Shown: piece by piece, positions 1 through 7,616 of the stretch
Position numbering within the stretch: the stretch's first letter is position 1
Layout: each line of letters opens with the position of its first letter
Source of the DNA: Actinomycetes bacterium
Lineage (GTDB): Bacteria > Actinomycetota > Acidimicrobiia > Acidimicrobiales > Palsa-688
Direction: 5' to 3'
Assembly (NCBI GenBank): GCA_021808665.1
Contig: JAKBBA010000076.1
Coordinates: 1 to 15,907, forward strand
DNA length: 15,907 nucleotides
Notes under the pieces: generated by a model
Seen by the model: only the letters and a program-made list of their open reading frames with translations
Told to the model about the DNA's origin: nothing
Database searches by the model: none
Translations under genes and position numbers: made by a program

Positions 1-7
1 TGGGACC

Positions 8-391
8 ATGCTGCCCGCGACGAGCTTCGGCTACGACGGCGACGGCGGCCTCGGCGACCGGCTCCTCGCAGCCGTCCTGAGCGGCAAGAAGACGGCGACA
101 TCCTCGCTCGCCGTCCAGTACCTCTCCAGCGAACCGCTACCCCGGGCCGGCTGGCGGTCGGATCTGGTCGACCACACCGGCCGCAGTCACGGGATTATCG
201 AGACGACACGAGTCCGGATCATCCCGCTCGGCGAAGTCGGTGACGACGTAGCAAGAGACGAGGGCGAGGACTTCCGAGACGCCGCAGAGTGGCGCCGAGC
301 CCGCGAAGCGTTCTGGGCCGACACCATCGAGGCGATCCGCCCGACGCTGGCGATCCGAACTGGCAACTACGAGCTGACGAGGCAGTCGTAA
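8..391 (+). CDS. ASCH-domain protein
   Basis: A 127-residue protein of the ASCH superfamily, small beta-barrel proteins thought to bind RNA or nucleotides. Seen in the sequence: the SGKKTATSSL segment (about residues 26-35), which is the conserved GxKxxT core of the family; a central beta stretch with IIETTRVRIIPLGEV; and a helical DEGEDF...EWRRAREAFW segment typical of the C-terminal half. The family is usually about 130-150 residues. The frame is open to the left edge of the window, so the true start may lie upstream of the ATG at 8 and the gene may be 5'-truncated. The downstream VOC gene is 255 nt away, so no operon is evident. The family assignment is fairly sure; the substrate is unknown. 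Confidence 0.75.
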   Translation: MLPATSFGYDGDGGLGDRLLAAVLSGKKTATSSLAVQYLSSEPLPRAGWRSDLVDHTGRSHGIIETTRVRIIPLGEVGDDVARDEGEDFRDAAEWRRAREAFWADTIEAIRPTLAIRTGNYELTRQS

Positions 392-646
392 TCGAATGGT
401 TCCGCCTAATCGACGACCAAGAATCGCCAACCACGAAACACTGACGCAGCGCTGCAGGAGATCATCACCCGAATCGAATCGCTGCGCCATTAGATCCCTG
501 AAGCAGATGTGCAGCGCCTCGTATGGCCAGGTTGGATATGCGAAGCGAGTGATTCCGCCCTAGGCGCACGGCTGGCGCCCAACGGGGTTCGCCTGGCTGA
601 AGACCGCAGTGCGCGGCTAACACGGCGATGACGACTTGGAGGGGCG

Positions 647-1078
647 GTGTCACTAGCATTGGGACTAGTGGTCCCAACTGGCTTGAGTTTCGAACTGTTC
701 GTCGATGATGTAGAGGCATCGGTGCGGTTTCATATGGCAACTCTCGGCCTGGCACCGCCGGACAACTGGTCCGTCGATCGCTATGTGTCCTTAAGATCAG
801 GGGCGGTGATCGCTGGTCTTCAAGATCGCGCGAACCTGCCGGCCGAGCATCACTTCAGTCCTGAGAAACTCGTCGGGCCGCGCGGTGTAGGACTGGAGAT
901 AGTTTTCGAGGTTGACGATGTTCACCGTGCCTATGCGGAAGCCTGTCCCGACGCTGAACGTTACGGTGGAGCGATCGAACCACTCGCCGATCGACCATGG
1001 GGGGCCAGGAATTTCCGTCTGATAGATCCAGAGGGATACTACGTGCGGGTCACCTCCCGAACGGTTTTAGCCAACTAA
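647..1078 (+). CDS. VOC superfamily (glyoxalase / bleomycin-resistance fold) protein
   Basis: A 143-residue single VOC domain made of two beta-alpha-beta-beta-beta modules. The first begins at LSFELFVDDVEASVRFHMATLG; the second contains LEIVFEVDDVHRAYAEA and ends with ARNFRLIDPEGYYVRV, the typical strand that supplies a metal-ligand glutamate. Members are metal-dependent lyases, isomerases or dioxygenases, or drug-binding resistance proteins; nothing here picks one. The GTG at 647 has GGAGG (638-642) only 4 nt upstream. A TTG at 683 also falls just before the domain, so the start is uncertain by about 12 codons. The gene is alone on the plus strand, facing the end of the minus-strand transport operon. 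Confidence 0.8.
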   Translation: MSLALGLVVPTGLSFELFVDDVEASVRFHMATLGLAPPDNWSVDRYVSLRSGAVIAGLQDRANLPAEHHFSPEKLVGPRGVGLEIVFEVDDVHRAYAEACPDAERYGGAIEPLADRPWGARNFRLIDPEGYYVRVTSRTVLAN

Positions 1079-1213
1079 CACTGGTCCCCGGCAAGGATGG
1101 CACAAAGAGACGAGGCAGACGCGTTACCCGCCTGCCAGGAAGGGGATCTCGGTGAACCCCGACGGAGGTGTAGGGGCGAGAGCACTCAAGTTCGATGGTG
1201 TCGGGGAAAGCCA

Positions 1214-1579
1214 TTAGCATGTCACCGTCCCGGTAGGCGTCGTCGTTTGGACTGGCAACCCCGAAGCTAGGTCGACCCAAAAAGTGCTGGAACTGCCGCC
1301 CGGCAGATTGATCTGAATCTCTCGGGTTGAATTTCCGTTGACGACGACGACGCCTTTCACGACGGCGCGGCCATTTTCCAAATCGCTCTCAATCTGTCGG
1401 GCCAACGCTGCTCCAGGCGGCAGCCGCGTGGGTGAACTCGTGGGCGCCGCACCGGCCGTCTCTTGGCGGGAGAAGGTTTGGGCCGTGAAGTCAATGAAAA
1501 TCCGAGAGTACGTGGTAGTTCCTCGATCCACCGTCTGGCGCGCGGGTGTCCAGTCAGCGAAGCGCAAAGGGCGGCTCGT
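1214..1579 (-). pseudogene. C-terminal part of a probable secreted protein, cut off by an upstream in-frame TGA
   Basis: The frame reads well for about 120 codons to the TGA at 1214. It contains PPGAALARQIESDLENGRAV, then a beta-rich stretch ending in STFWVDLASGLPVQTTTP. The xxWVDxxxxLPVxxT ending resembles the C-terminus of actinobacterial exported LolA-like or hypothetical proteins (recognised by pattern, not by search). No good start exists: the only in-frame candidate near the front is a TTG at 1567, and the TGA at 1580-1582 lies immediately upstream in the same frame as the 65-codon ORF that follows pepE. It could be a fragment brought in by rearrangement, or one gene with a nonsense codon. 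No signal peptide remains. Confidence 0.4.
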
Positions 1580-1777
1580 TCAGCCTACGAAAGCCGTTCG
1601 ACTGCCCTTCGCTGCCCTGGTGCGCGATTCGTCGATGCTGTCCATCTTGTACAAGAATCGCTTCTGCCCAGCCGCCGAGTGGCGGACCCGTCGCACCTTC
1701 TCCGCCTCGAAGCCGGTCTTGAAGCGGCCGGATCGGTCAGTGGTCTTACCGTCCACGTACCTGAAGCTAGACGTCAT
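1580..1777 (-). CDS. Small ORF (65 aa) starting in an ATGA overlap with pepE; unknown
   Basis: Not recognised. The ATG at 1777 overlaps the pepE stop (ATGA, 1774-1777), the same coupling used elsewhere in this operon, which is the main reason to list it. The product is short, basic and hydrophilic (MTSSFRYVDGKTTDRSGRF at its start) with no membrane segment or recognisable domain. It stops at a TGA (1580-1582), after which the same frame continues into the secreted-protein-like remnant at 1214-1579. It may therefore be the 5' part of a broken longer gene, or a chance ORF. Confidence 0.25.
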   Translation of the reverse strand: MTSSFRYVDGKTTDRSGRFKTGFEAEKVRRVRHSAAGQKRFLYKMDSIDESRTRAAKGSRTAFVG

Positions 1778-2484
1778 CTACTTGCCTGAACCCACTGACC
1801 AATCTTTACCGAGGCGGCACCTACTTCGAGTTCGCTCACCGGGCGTCCGGCCTCGAACAATCGCCCACCGCGCGTGCCACCAACTACGACCCGTGAGCCA
1901 TCGATCTCGAGCCATGCGCCTTCCCTCAGGCAGACGACCTGACTCCTATTCTCCTCGAGGAACTCGGCTAGCCTCTCGTCACGTGTCTCGCCCATGAAAG
2001 TGCGGGGGCCCGTCGGTTGATCGGGGTAGTGGCAATTTAAATGAAAGCCGACCAACCCAAGGGCGACGAATGATTCCGGCTGGACTATCGGCATGTCGTT
2101 AGTGGTCCGGATGCTCGGGCCCGCGATAGCGCTGCCGGCACTGGCTCCCATGTAGCTGGCACCTTCTACAATCCGTCGACGGATTACGTCGATCAGCCCC
2201 CGACTTTGAAGTTCCCGCAGGAGCCTGAACGTATTGCCTCCGCCGACGTAAAACGCATCCGCCTGCATCACCTCGATCGGGGATAGATCTTGGACTCCCC
2301 TGATCTCGCAGATTCCTCTGAGCGCTTCGGCAACCCTGGCCGTATAGCCGTCCCAGTCTTTGAGGGCGAAGGGTACGAAGACTACCCGAGGCGCGCTACC
2401 CAGAATCTCAGCCAGACGATCCCGGGCATGCTCTAAGAGGCCCATCCCAGCATTCGTGGAGTTACTCATCAAGAATGCTTTCAC
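1774..2484 (-). CDS. pepE: Peptidase E-type serine peptidase (family S51, class I glutamine-amidotransferase-like fold)
   Basis: A 236-residue homologue of dipeptidase E, which cleaves Asp-X dipeptides in the cytoplasm. Visible landmarks: YVGGGNTF (79-86); the nucleophile elbow GASAGSA with Ser115, matching Ser120 of E. coli PepE; the NCHY segment with the likely catalytic His152; and GETRDERL (165-172), which closely parallels the E. coli enzyme. Length matches the family (about 230). The GTG at 2484 overlaps the permease stop (GTGA); an ATG five codons later is an alternative start. It is the last well-supported gene of the transporter operon, which suggests that the imported compound, or a product of it, contains an Asp-like peptide or amide bond. 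That functional link is inference; the family call is secure. Confidence 0.9.
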   Translation of the reverse strand: MKAFLMSNSTNAGMGLLEHARDRLAEILGSAPRVVFVPFALKDWDGYTARVAEALRGICEIRGVQDLSPIEVMQADAFYVGGGNTFRLLRELQSRGLIDVIRRRIVEGASYMGASAGSAIAGPSIRTTNDMPIVQPESFVALGLVGFHLNCHYPDQPTGPRTFMGETRDERLAEFLEENRSQVVCLREGAWLEIDGSRVVVGGTRGGRLFEAGRPVSELEVGAASVKIGQWVQASR

Positions 2485-3347
2485 GACGCGGGTCCCAGTT
2501 GCCGCAGAAGGAGCCTGAGGCCCGAGTCCAGGAGCAGGCCGAGTGCCGAGATGATAATTATGCCGCTGAAGACGAGGCTGGTTACTAGGTAGCTACCTGC
2601 TTGAAGGATCACATAGCCCACCCCACTTGTCGCCGCGATCATCTCTACTGCCACGATGCTCGTCCACGACACGCCCATCGCGATTCTCATTCCCGTGACT
2701 ATGGCGGGAAGGGCGGCTCTGATTCTTACGTGTAACAGGTTATACCTGGCGTTCGCTCCAAGAACCTTTCCTGCCTCTAGGAGCTCATTGGGCACCGCTT
2801 CCAGTGCCCCGACCGTGGCGATGGCCATGATCGGAACTACGCCGAACATGATCAGAAGGACTTTCGATGTTTCACCGATCCCGAACCACACGATGAATAG
2901 AGGTATAAATGCAAGTGGGGGCAGCGGCCGGGTCACCTCAATGATTGGGTCCACTAAATCCTTGACGATCTTGACGCTTGCCATGGCCGCCCCGACGATC
3001 ATCCCCGCCAGAGTGCCTAGGACGAAGCCGGCCAGGATGCGCCCGAGGCTAACGAGCGCGTCTTCCCAGAGGGGAACACCCTCGGAGGGATAGGGCTGTC
3101 CCATGTAATGCACGAATGTGCTCACGGTGCTCTGGACGGAAGGGAGGATGACTCGATCACCTATCACCAGTGAAGCGACTTCCCAAATAGCGACGAAGCC
3201 TACGATGCCGATGAGACGCCGAAGTAGTCTATTCCCTCGGCGACTGGTATGGGCCACTACACCCAGGTCGAGTGCTGTCGGGGCCAAGGGAATCCCTCCC
3301 GTCGGCGTCAACGCGGTCTCAGTGAGCCGCTGGCGGTCGTCAAGCAT
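2481..3347 (-). CDS. ABC transporter permease, nitrate/sulfonate/taurine (SsuC/TauC) type
   Basis: About 288 residues from the ATG at 3347; the frame opens further upstream, but this start gives an 8-nt ATGCTTGA overlap with the ATPase stop and the family's usual length. It is an integral inner-membrane protein. Hydrophobic segments include LLRRLIGIVGFVAIWEVA near the N-terminus, ILAGFVLGTLAGMIVGAA, LAFIPLFIVWFGIG, VLLIMFGVVPIMAIATVGA and the C-terminal VFSGIIIISALGLLLDSG. The cytoplasmic EAA loop that docks with the ATPase is clear (EAGKVLGANARYNLLHVRI followed by RAALPAI). It works with the adjacent ATPase and lipoprotein. The substrate class cannot be refined beyond the SsuC/TauC/NrtB group. 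Confidence 0.92.
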   Translation of the reverse strand: MLDDRQRLTETALTPTGGIPLAPTALDLGVVAHTSRRGNRLLRRLIGIVGFVAIWEVASLVIGDRVILPSVQSTVSTFVHYMGQPYPSEGVPLWEDALVSLGRILAGFVLGTLAGMIVGAAMASVKIVKDLVDPIIEVTRPLPPLAFIPLFIVWFGIGETSKVLLIMFGVVPIMAIATVGALEAVPNELLEAGKVLGANARYNLLHVRIRAALPAIVTGMRIAMGVSWTSIVAVEMIAATSGVGYVILQAGSYLVTSLVFSGIIIISALGLLLDSGLRLLLRQLGPAS

Positions 3348-4218
3348 GCCCGACCCGCCCAGGATCGGTGGCCATGATGTGGGCCAACTCCCCGCGCAGC
3401 GTTCGCCTGAGTTCGGCACTCGCAGGGGAGTCGACGTCGAGGCGGTCCGGCCGAAGTACTGGATTTGTCACGATCTGGTGGATCCGACCGGGTCTTGGCG
3501 ACATTAGAACTACCCGATCACCAAGTAGGGCCGCTTCGCCCACGTCGTGAGTGACAAACACGATCGACATGTTCGACTCGGCCCATATCTCGATAAGCAG
3601 TTGTTGCATCGACGCCCTCGTGATGGCATCCAATGCAGCAAAGGGCTCATCGAGAAAAAGTACTGAGGGCTCGTTAATCAAAGCGCGTGCAAAAGCAGCG
3701 CGATGCTTCATACCCCCCGACAACTCTCGGGGATACGCTTCACCAAAGTCCGCTAACCCGACTTTCTGAAGGAGGTGCTCGGTCTGAGCCGCCGCCTCCG
3801 GTCGGGAACGTTTCTGCGCCTTCGGCCCGAACATAATGTTTTGGCGAATGGTTAGCCACGGAAAGAGGGACGGCTGCTGGAAGAGCATGCCGCGCTGTGG
3901 GTCCGTCCCGCTCACTGGACTCCCTCTAAAAAGGATCCGTCCCGCCGAAGGTTCGGTGAGGCCAGAGAGCAGCGATAGAAGGGTCGACTTGCCACACCCC
4001 GACGGGCCGATCAAGCATACAAACTCGCCCGGTCGCACTGCCACTGACACTTCTGAAAGAGCGACGAGCGGTGTCCGACCGCGCCTTTGGAAGACCTTGG
4101 TGACCTTCTCGGCTTCCAAGACGTAGTCCATCTGTTCACCATCCCCGTGTATCGCGGCAGAACTAGTGGCCGTGCTGCGAGCCTCCATAGGCGGCAGATC
4201 GGTTCGCACCATCAACAT
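3340..4218 (-). CDS. ABC transporter ATP-binding protein, nitrate/sulfonate/taurine (SsuB/TauB) type
   Basis: The energising subunit of the importer, 292 residues. All ATPase motifs are present: Walker A GPSGCGKST (71-79), Q-loop FQQPSLFPWLT (113-123), signature LSGGM (166-170), Walker B SVLFLDEP (185-192), and H-loop FVTHD (221-225). After the signature it reads KHRAAFARAL where relatives usually have a Q-rich version, a mild oddity. The ATG at 4218 overlaps the binding-protein stop (ATGTTGA); an ATG at 4212 also overlaps it. The ATG at 4131 (MDYVLEAEKVTKVF) would give the canonical N-terminus, so the first 29 residues may not be translated or may be an extension. The gene is translationally coupled on both sides. 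Confidence 0.93.
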   Translation of the reverse strand: MLMVRTDLPPMEARSTATSSAAIHGDGEQMDYVLEAEKVTKVFQRRGRTPLVALSEVSVAVRPGEFVCLIGPSGCGKSTLLSLLSGLTEPSAGRILFRGSPVSGTDPQRGMLFQQPSLFPWLTIRQNIMFGPKAQKRSRPEAAAQTEHLLQKVGLADFGEAYPRELSGGMKHRAAFARALINEPSVLFLDEPFAALDAITRASMQQLLIEIWAESNMSIVFVTHDVGEAALLGDRVVLMSPRPGRIHQIVTNPVLRPDRLDVDSPASAELRRTLRGELAHIMATDPGRVGHA

Positions 4219-5264
4219 TTCCCTGCAAGGGCGTTTAAGGCGAACGTCGAGTCAGTGAGCCCGGATAGCGTCGCGTCACTCGGCGGGGAAGCTAACGTCC
4301 CTTGGGTCTTGAGAAAGCTCGCCGTCAGTTCGTAAGCCTTCGTGACTGGGCTGATCGTTTGTCCCGCCGCCGGAACGAGCCAGGACTTTTCTTGGGCTAC
4401 CGGTATGTTTGGCCACTGCTCAGTGGCGCTAACCGCCTCGGCCACAGGAACACCCTGGAGTTTCGCAGCGGCCCCAATGAACTTAGCCCGAGTGGCGGCA
4501 GATCCCGTGGTCAGAATATTCGTTGCCTGTAGCTCCGCGCACACGTAGCTTTGGACAGCGGCAGGATCCTTCGCTATCAATGAATTGGAGGCCACTAAGA
4601 CGTTCAGCGATGGGTATCCTGCCGTTGCGATTTTTGCAGCCGTCGTCATCATATGTCCACCATGAGACATCAACTGGTCGGCGACGTCAATCGTCACATA
4701 GGCGGCCGGCACCTTGCCCGAGAGCCATGCCGCACCCGCTGCAGCGTCGCTGGGAAATCCGAGCACCGTCGTCTTTGACGTGAGGCCATTCTCCTGGAGG
4801 TATCCCCGAAGCTCGAAGTCCTCAGAGGAGCCCTCGAGATCGGCAATTGTCTTACCAGCCAGTTGGCTAGGTGACGTAATTCCGCTGTGGACCATCAGCG
4901 CCGCTCCGTCAAAGCTTTGTACCCATATAACCCGCAGGCTGGTACCCCCAGCGACAGCCGACACCACCGGGGGGTTGCCGACTTCCGATACCATGTCGAA
5001 GGCGCCAGAGCGCATCTCCGACAGCGCCGCCAGACCGGCTGTGATGGGCGTGAAGTGAAGATTTGCCTTCACCGTGGATGCCAGCTTCGGATCACTACCG
5101 ATTATCGTTTCGGGTGCGCCGACTCCTCCACTGAAGTAGCCGATTGTTATTGTTGGTTTCGAAGAACTAGAGCTTGTCGACGAAGTCGTGCTCCCGCAGG
5201 CGACCAATCCAGCAGCGGCCGATCCGGCAGCTGCTACCCGCACCAAAGTTGTCCACATGTTCAT
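4212..5264 (-). CDS. Substrate-binding lipoprotein of a nitrate/sulfonate/taurine-type ABC importer
   Basis: A 350-residue extracytoplasmic lipoprotein. The N-terminus is a lipoprotein signal peptide with a lipobox ending LVAC (Cys23), followed by a Ser/Thr-rich linker. The mature domain starts at PTITIGYFSGG and has the SsuA/TauA/NrtA periplasmic-binding type II pattern, including FDMVSEVGNPPVVSAVAGG, SPSQLAGKTIADLEGSS (the 'LKGKkia...G' motif) and AAYVTIDVADQLMSHGG. It begins the operon: an AGGGAG ribosome site lies 6 nt before the ATG, and a 158-nt AT-rich leader separates it from the threonine-synthase-like gene. The ligand is unknown; aliphatic sulfonates, taurine, nitrate, aromatic acids or thiamine precursors are all bound by relatives. 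Confidence 0.9.
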   Translation of the reverse strand: MNMWTTLVRVAAAGSAAAGLVACGSTTSSTSSSSSKPTITIGYFSGGVGAPETIIGSDPKLASTVKANLHFTPITAGLAALSEMRSGAFDMVSEVGNPPVVSAVAGGTSLRVIWVQSFDGAALMVHSGITSPSQLAGKTIADLEGSSEDFELRGYLQENGLTSKTTVLGFPSDAAAGAAWLSGKVPAAYVTIDVADQLMSHGGHMMTTAAKIATAGYPSLNVLVASNSLIAKDPAAVQSYVCAELQATNILTTGSAATRAKFIGAAAKLQGVPVAEAVSATEQWPNIPVAQEKSWLVPAAGQTISPVTKAYELTASFLKTQGTLASPPSDATLSGLTDSTFALNALAGKC

Positions 5265-5270
5265 GATTAT

Positions 5271-5276
5271 CTCCCT
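5271..5276 (-). promoter_or_regulatory. Ribosome binding site AGGGAG of the binding-protein gene
   Basis: Reading the minus strand, AGGGAG is followed by a 6-nt spacer (ATAATC) and the ATG at 5264. It is a strong site, consistent with the binding protein being made in excess over the coupled ATPase and permease. Confidence 0.7.
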
Positions 5277-5289
5277 ATATTTGTGATAT

Positions 5290-5301
5290 GAACTACAGTT
5301 C
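5290..5301. promoter_or_regulatory. Inverted repeat GAACT-AC-AGTTC in the transporter leader
   Basis: A perfect 5+2+5 palindrome in the only AT-rich gap of this region (5281-5400 is about 40% GC). It lies 26 nt before the binding-protein start, so it could be an operator or a small hairpin in the leader. It differs from the palindrome at the regulator's own promoter. A repeat this short can occur by chance. Confidence 0.25.
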
Positions 5302-5366
5302 TACCAAAGCCAGTATCCACATATGTCGCCTAGTTAGTTCTGCCAATAGCACCCTAATCAACCAAT

Positions 5367-5395
5367 GTTACAGATGTGTTAATCGAATGTTGCAA
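5367..5395 (-). promoter_or_regulatory. Candidate promoter for the transporter operon
   Basis: On the minus strand TTGCAA (5395-5390) is followed after 17 nt by TGTAAC (5372-5367). The -35 box is good and the -10 box is mediocre. The position, in the AT-rich intergenic region about 100 nt before the binding-protein gene, is sensible. An alternative is TTGGCA-17-TATGTG closer to the gene. Confidence 0.25.
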
Positions 5396-5422
5396 GGAGA
5401 TGTCTCTTAGCTGGCTGTGAGC

Positions 5423-6693
5423 TTACGGAGGGGTGGGTATCGAGCTGCCTTTTTGAAGTATCGGGGGATTCGGGCGAACTGTGTCCGGGTACTTAAGTCC
5501 TGAACCAGTGTTGAAAATAACTACCGAATCGTCTTGGCTGATCCATGACTCTTTTTGGAGAATATCCACCGCTGCGAAACAGGCCGCGCCTTCTGGGCAG
5601 ATAAAGGCACCCTCGTTGCGAGCTACGGCCTCCTGGGCGCGGAGAATTTCCTCGTCGTCAACGGCAACGGCACATCCGTCAGTTGCGTACAGAGCCTCAA
5701 GGATTAGGAAATCGCCCAACGGATTAGGCACTGTGATACCAAACGCTATCGTGGCGGGGTTCTTCCAAGGCTTTGACACGTTGTCGCCATTTCTCCAGGC
5801 ATCTACGATCGGAGCGCACCCGGAAGCTTGGACAGACACCAGCCGCGGAAGCTTGGGACCGAGCCAGCCGAGCTCTTGACACTCCTTTAAAGCCTTGTGA
5901 ATCCCTATCAAACCAACACCGCCCCCCGTTGGGTAGACGATCACGTCGGGCACTCGCCAATCGAGCTGTTCGAATAGCTCGAGACCCATAGTCTTTTTTC
6001 CTTCGAGGCGGTATGGCTCTTTCAGTGTCGACACGTCGGTGTAGCCCTGCACACCGAGTGCTGTGGCAGAGATCGCCCCAGCGTCACCAATCAATCCGTC
6101 CACCAAAAACAGCCGCGAACCGGCAACGGCACACTCAGCCCGAGTGATATACGGTGCATCTACAGGCATGACGACCAGAGCTTCAATGCCACAGCGAGCT
6201 GCGTAGGTTGCCCAAGCTGCACCCGCGTTTCCGTTGGTTGGCATAGCTATCCTCGTGATGCCCAGTTCATGGGCCTTCGACACGCCGACGGTGGCGCCCC
6301 GAGCCTTGAAAGTACCCGTCGGGAGAAGGCCCTCATCCTTCATGGACAGCTGAGCCAAATCAAGCTTCGTGCCCATGCGGGGCATGGGCACGATGGGGGT
6401 CATCCCCTCGCCGAGAGACACCACTGCAGTCGGGTCGGTAACGGGAAGCAGTTCGTGGTAACGCCACAGAGTCGGAGGGCGGCGTGAAAAAACTTCCGGT
6501 GTTATAGCCTGGCGCAACGCGCCGAGATCGTAGCGAGCCAGCAGAGGAGAACCGCAGGAACAAAGCCCCTGAGGGACTGATGCTTCGTATGTTCCCTGCA
6601 GCGACCACACTCCAGGTGAGTGATGTAGCTAAAAGGCGCCTTAAGTGCGCCGGCAGTGTCGTTCAGATTGGCGCTGGAGGTGCTCTCTTTCAT
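5423..6693 (-). CDS. thrC: Threonine-synthase-like PLP enzyme with a frameshift in its N-terminal zinc ribbon
   Basis: A fold-type II PLP enzyme of the threonine synthase family, which normally converts O-phosphohomoserine to threonine. From the internal GTG at 6610 the frame gives 395 residues with PTGTFKARG (PLP lysine, Lys102), PTNGNAGAAWA, the phosphate loop PTGGGVGLIG and NTGSGLKYPD near the end. The conserved N-terminus (SYITHLECGRC, then VPQGLCSCGSPLLARYDL) is split over two frames: the ATG at 6693, which overlaps the regulator's stop as ATGA, starts the first part, and a 1-nt loss (or 2-nt gain) near 6594-6597 separates it from the rest. The two cysteine pairs of the zinc ribbon thus lie in different frames. 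Given the neighbouring importer, a paralogous lyase or synthase role is as likely as housekeeping ThrC. Confidence 0.8.
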
Positions 6694-7517
6694 GTCTTCG
6701 TATTCCTCTGCTGCACGCCCTTCAAAGGTGCCGTCCGCCGCGCTGAATCTGGCGACTTTAGGAGGGTGCGCGGCCCAGCACTAGCCACGATTCTGTCGAC
6801 CCGCTCCCTCTCGGCGGCAGTAAGCGTGGTCGACATCGAAAGGTTCTCGACTACCGAAACAAGGTGAACGCGACAAGCGTGCGCCGCACGATCAGGATCG
6901 CGCTCGATGACCGCTGACGCCATCTCCTCGTGATGACCGAGCCAATCCCACGGAAGGCCGCTATCATCCCAAGCCCGGGCTCGAACTGAACGCGTTACAG
7001 CATCGTCCCCCGATCGAAGCAGACGTTCAGCCGCGCTAGAGAGCGGTCGGTTCCGACACACCCGCACTAAGGCCGTGTGCACGCCTAAGTCTGTCTGCGG
7101 GTGAAGATCGGGCTCGGACAAGGACAGTTGCATACCCGTAAGGATGTCCTGCAGGTTGCCGAGGCCCTCCGGATGAGGGTCGACTGCAGCCATAGCGACC
7201 GCGGAAGTTTCTATCACCAAGCGCGCCTCGATAAGATCAAGAGCGGTAACGCCATGTCGGCTCGTCGATGCTTTGGCCCATGGGCCACCGCCATCCACGA
7301 CATCGGCGAGCACAACCGTTCCCGAGCCTCGGCGCGGTTCGACGTAGCCTTCGAACTGAAGACAACTCAAGGCTTCACGGACAGACGGACGGCTCACGCC
7401 AAAATGCTCCGCCAGGACCTGCTCGGAGGGAAGACGGGCCCCCACCGCAAAGCGCCCGTCGACTATCGCTTGGATCAGTTGCGTAGCTACCTGCGCGAAC
7501 ACGGGCAGCGGCCGCAC
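6690..7517 (-). CDS. GntR/FadR-family transcriptional regulator
   Basis: About 275 residues from the GTG at 7517. The N-terminal winged helix-turn-helix spans about residues 5-70 (ARLPSEQVLAEHFGVSRPSV, then EGYVEPRRGSGTVV). The C-terminal all-helical FCD domain begins near TALDLIEARLVIE and contains the histidine-bearing helices expected of FCD ligand or metal pockets (VHTALVRVCRNRP; GHHEEMASAVIERDPDRAAH). The open frame extends to 7904, but a strong promoter sits inside that extension (7617-7645), so a start downstream of about 7610 is required. The GTG at 7517 is the first usual start in frame, with AGGAGAG 12 nt upstream. The stop overlaps the next gene's ATG (ATGA). FCD regulators usually sense organic acids or amino acids, fitting control of the adjacent enzyme and importer. 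Confidence 0.87.
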   Translation of the reverse strand: MRPLPVFAQVATQLIQAIVDGRFAVGARLPSEQVLAEHFGVSRPSVREALSCLQFEGYVEPRRGSGTVVLADVVDGGGPWAKASTSRHGVTALDLIEARLVIETSAVAMAAVDPHPEGLGNLQDILTGMQLSLSEPDLHPQTDLGVHTALVRVCRNRPLSSAAERLLRSGDDAVTRSVRARAWDDSGLPWDWLGHHEEMASAVIERDPDRAAHACRVHLVSVVENLSMSTTLTAAERERVDRIVASAGPRTLLKSPDSARRTAPLKGVQQRNTKT

Positions 7518-7616
7518 GACGGAAGCGAACTCTCCTGGCTGAAGAGGCGCGTCGCCGCGTTCGCTTCCCCGGGATCTCTTGCTGATGGATTTTTCGCTGA
7601 TCGTAGAGATAATCAA

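Noticed and set aside
394..646. Plus-strand frame interrupted by TAG at 491-493 (reading LQEIITRIESLRH, stop, IPEADVQRLVWPGW)
   Set aside because: Coding feel is weak, no family is recognisable and no start exists; probably chance or untraceable debris.
1135..1210. Possible terminator hairpin with CCCCGAC/GTCGGGG arms
   Set aside because: The loop is about 36 nt and there is no U-tract; not a credible terminator.
3348..3419. 24-codon N-terminal extension of the permease
   Set aside because: It overlaps the ATPase coding end and reads as a shadow; the ATG at 3347 gives a coupled start and normal length.
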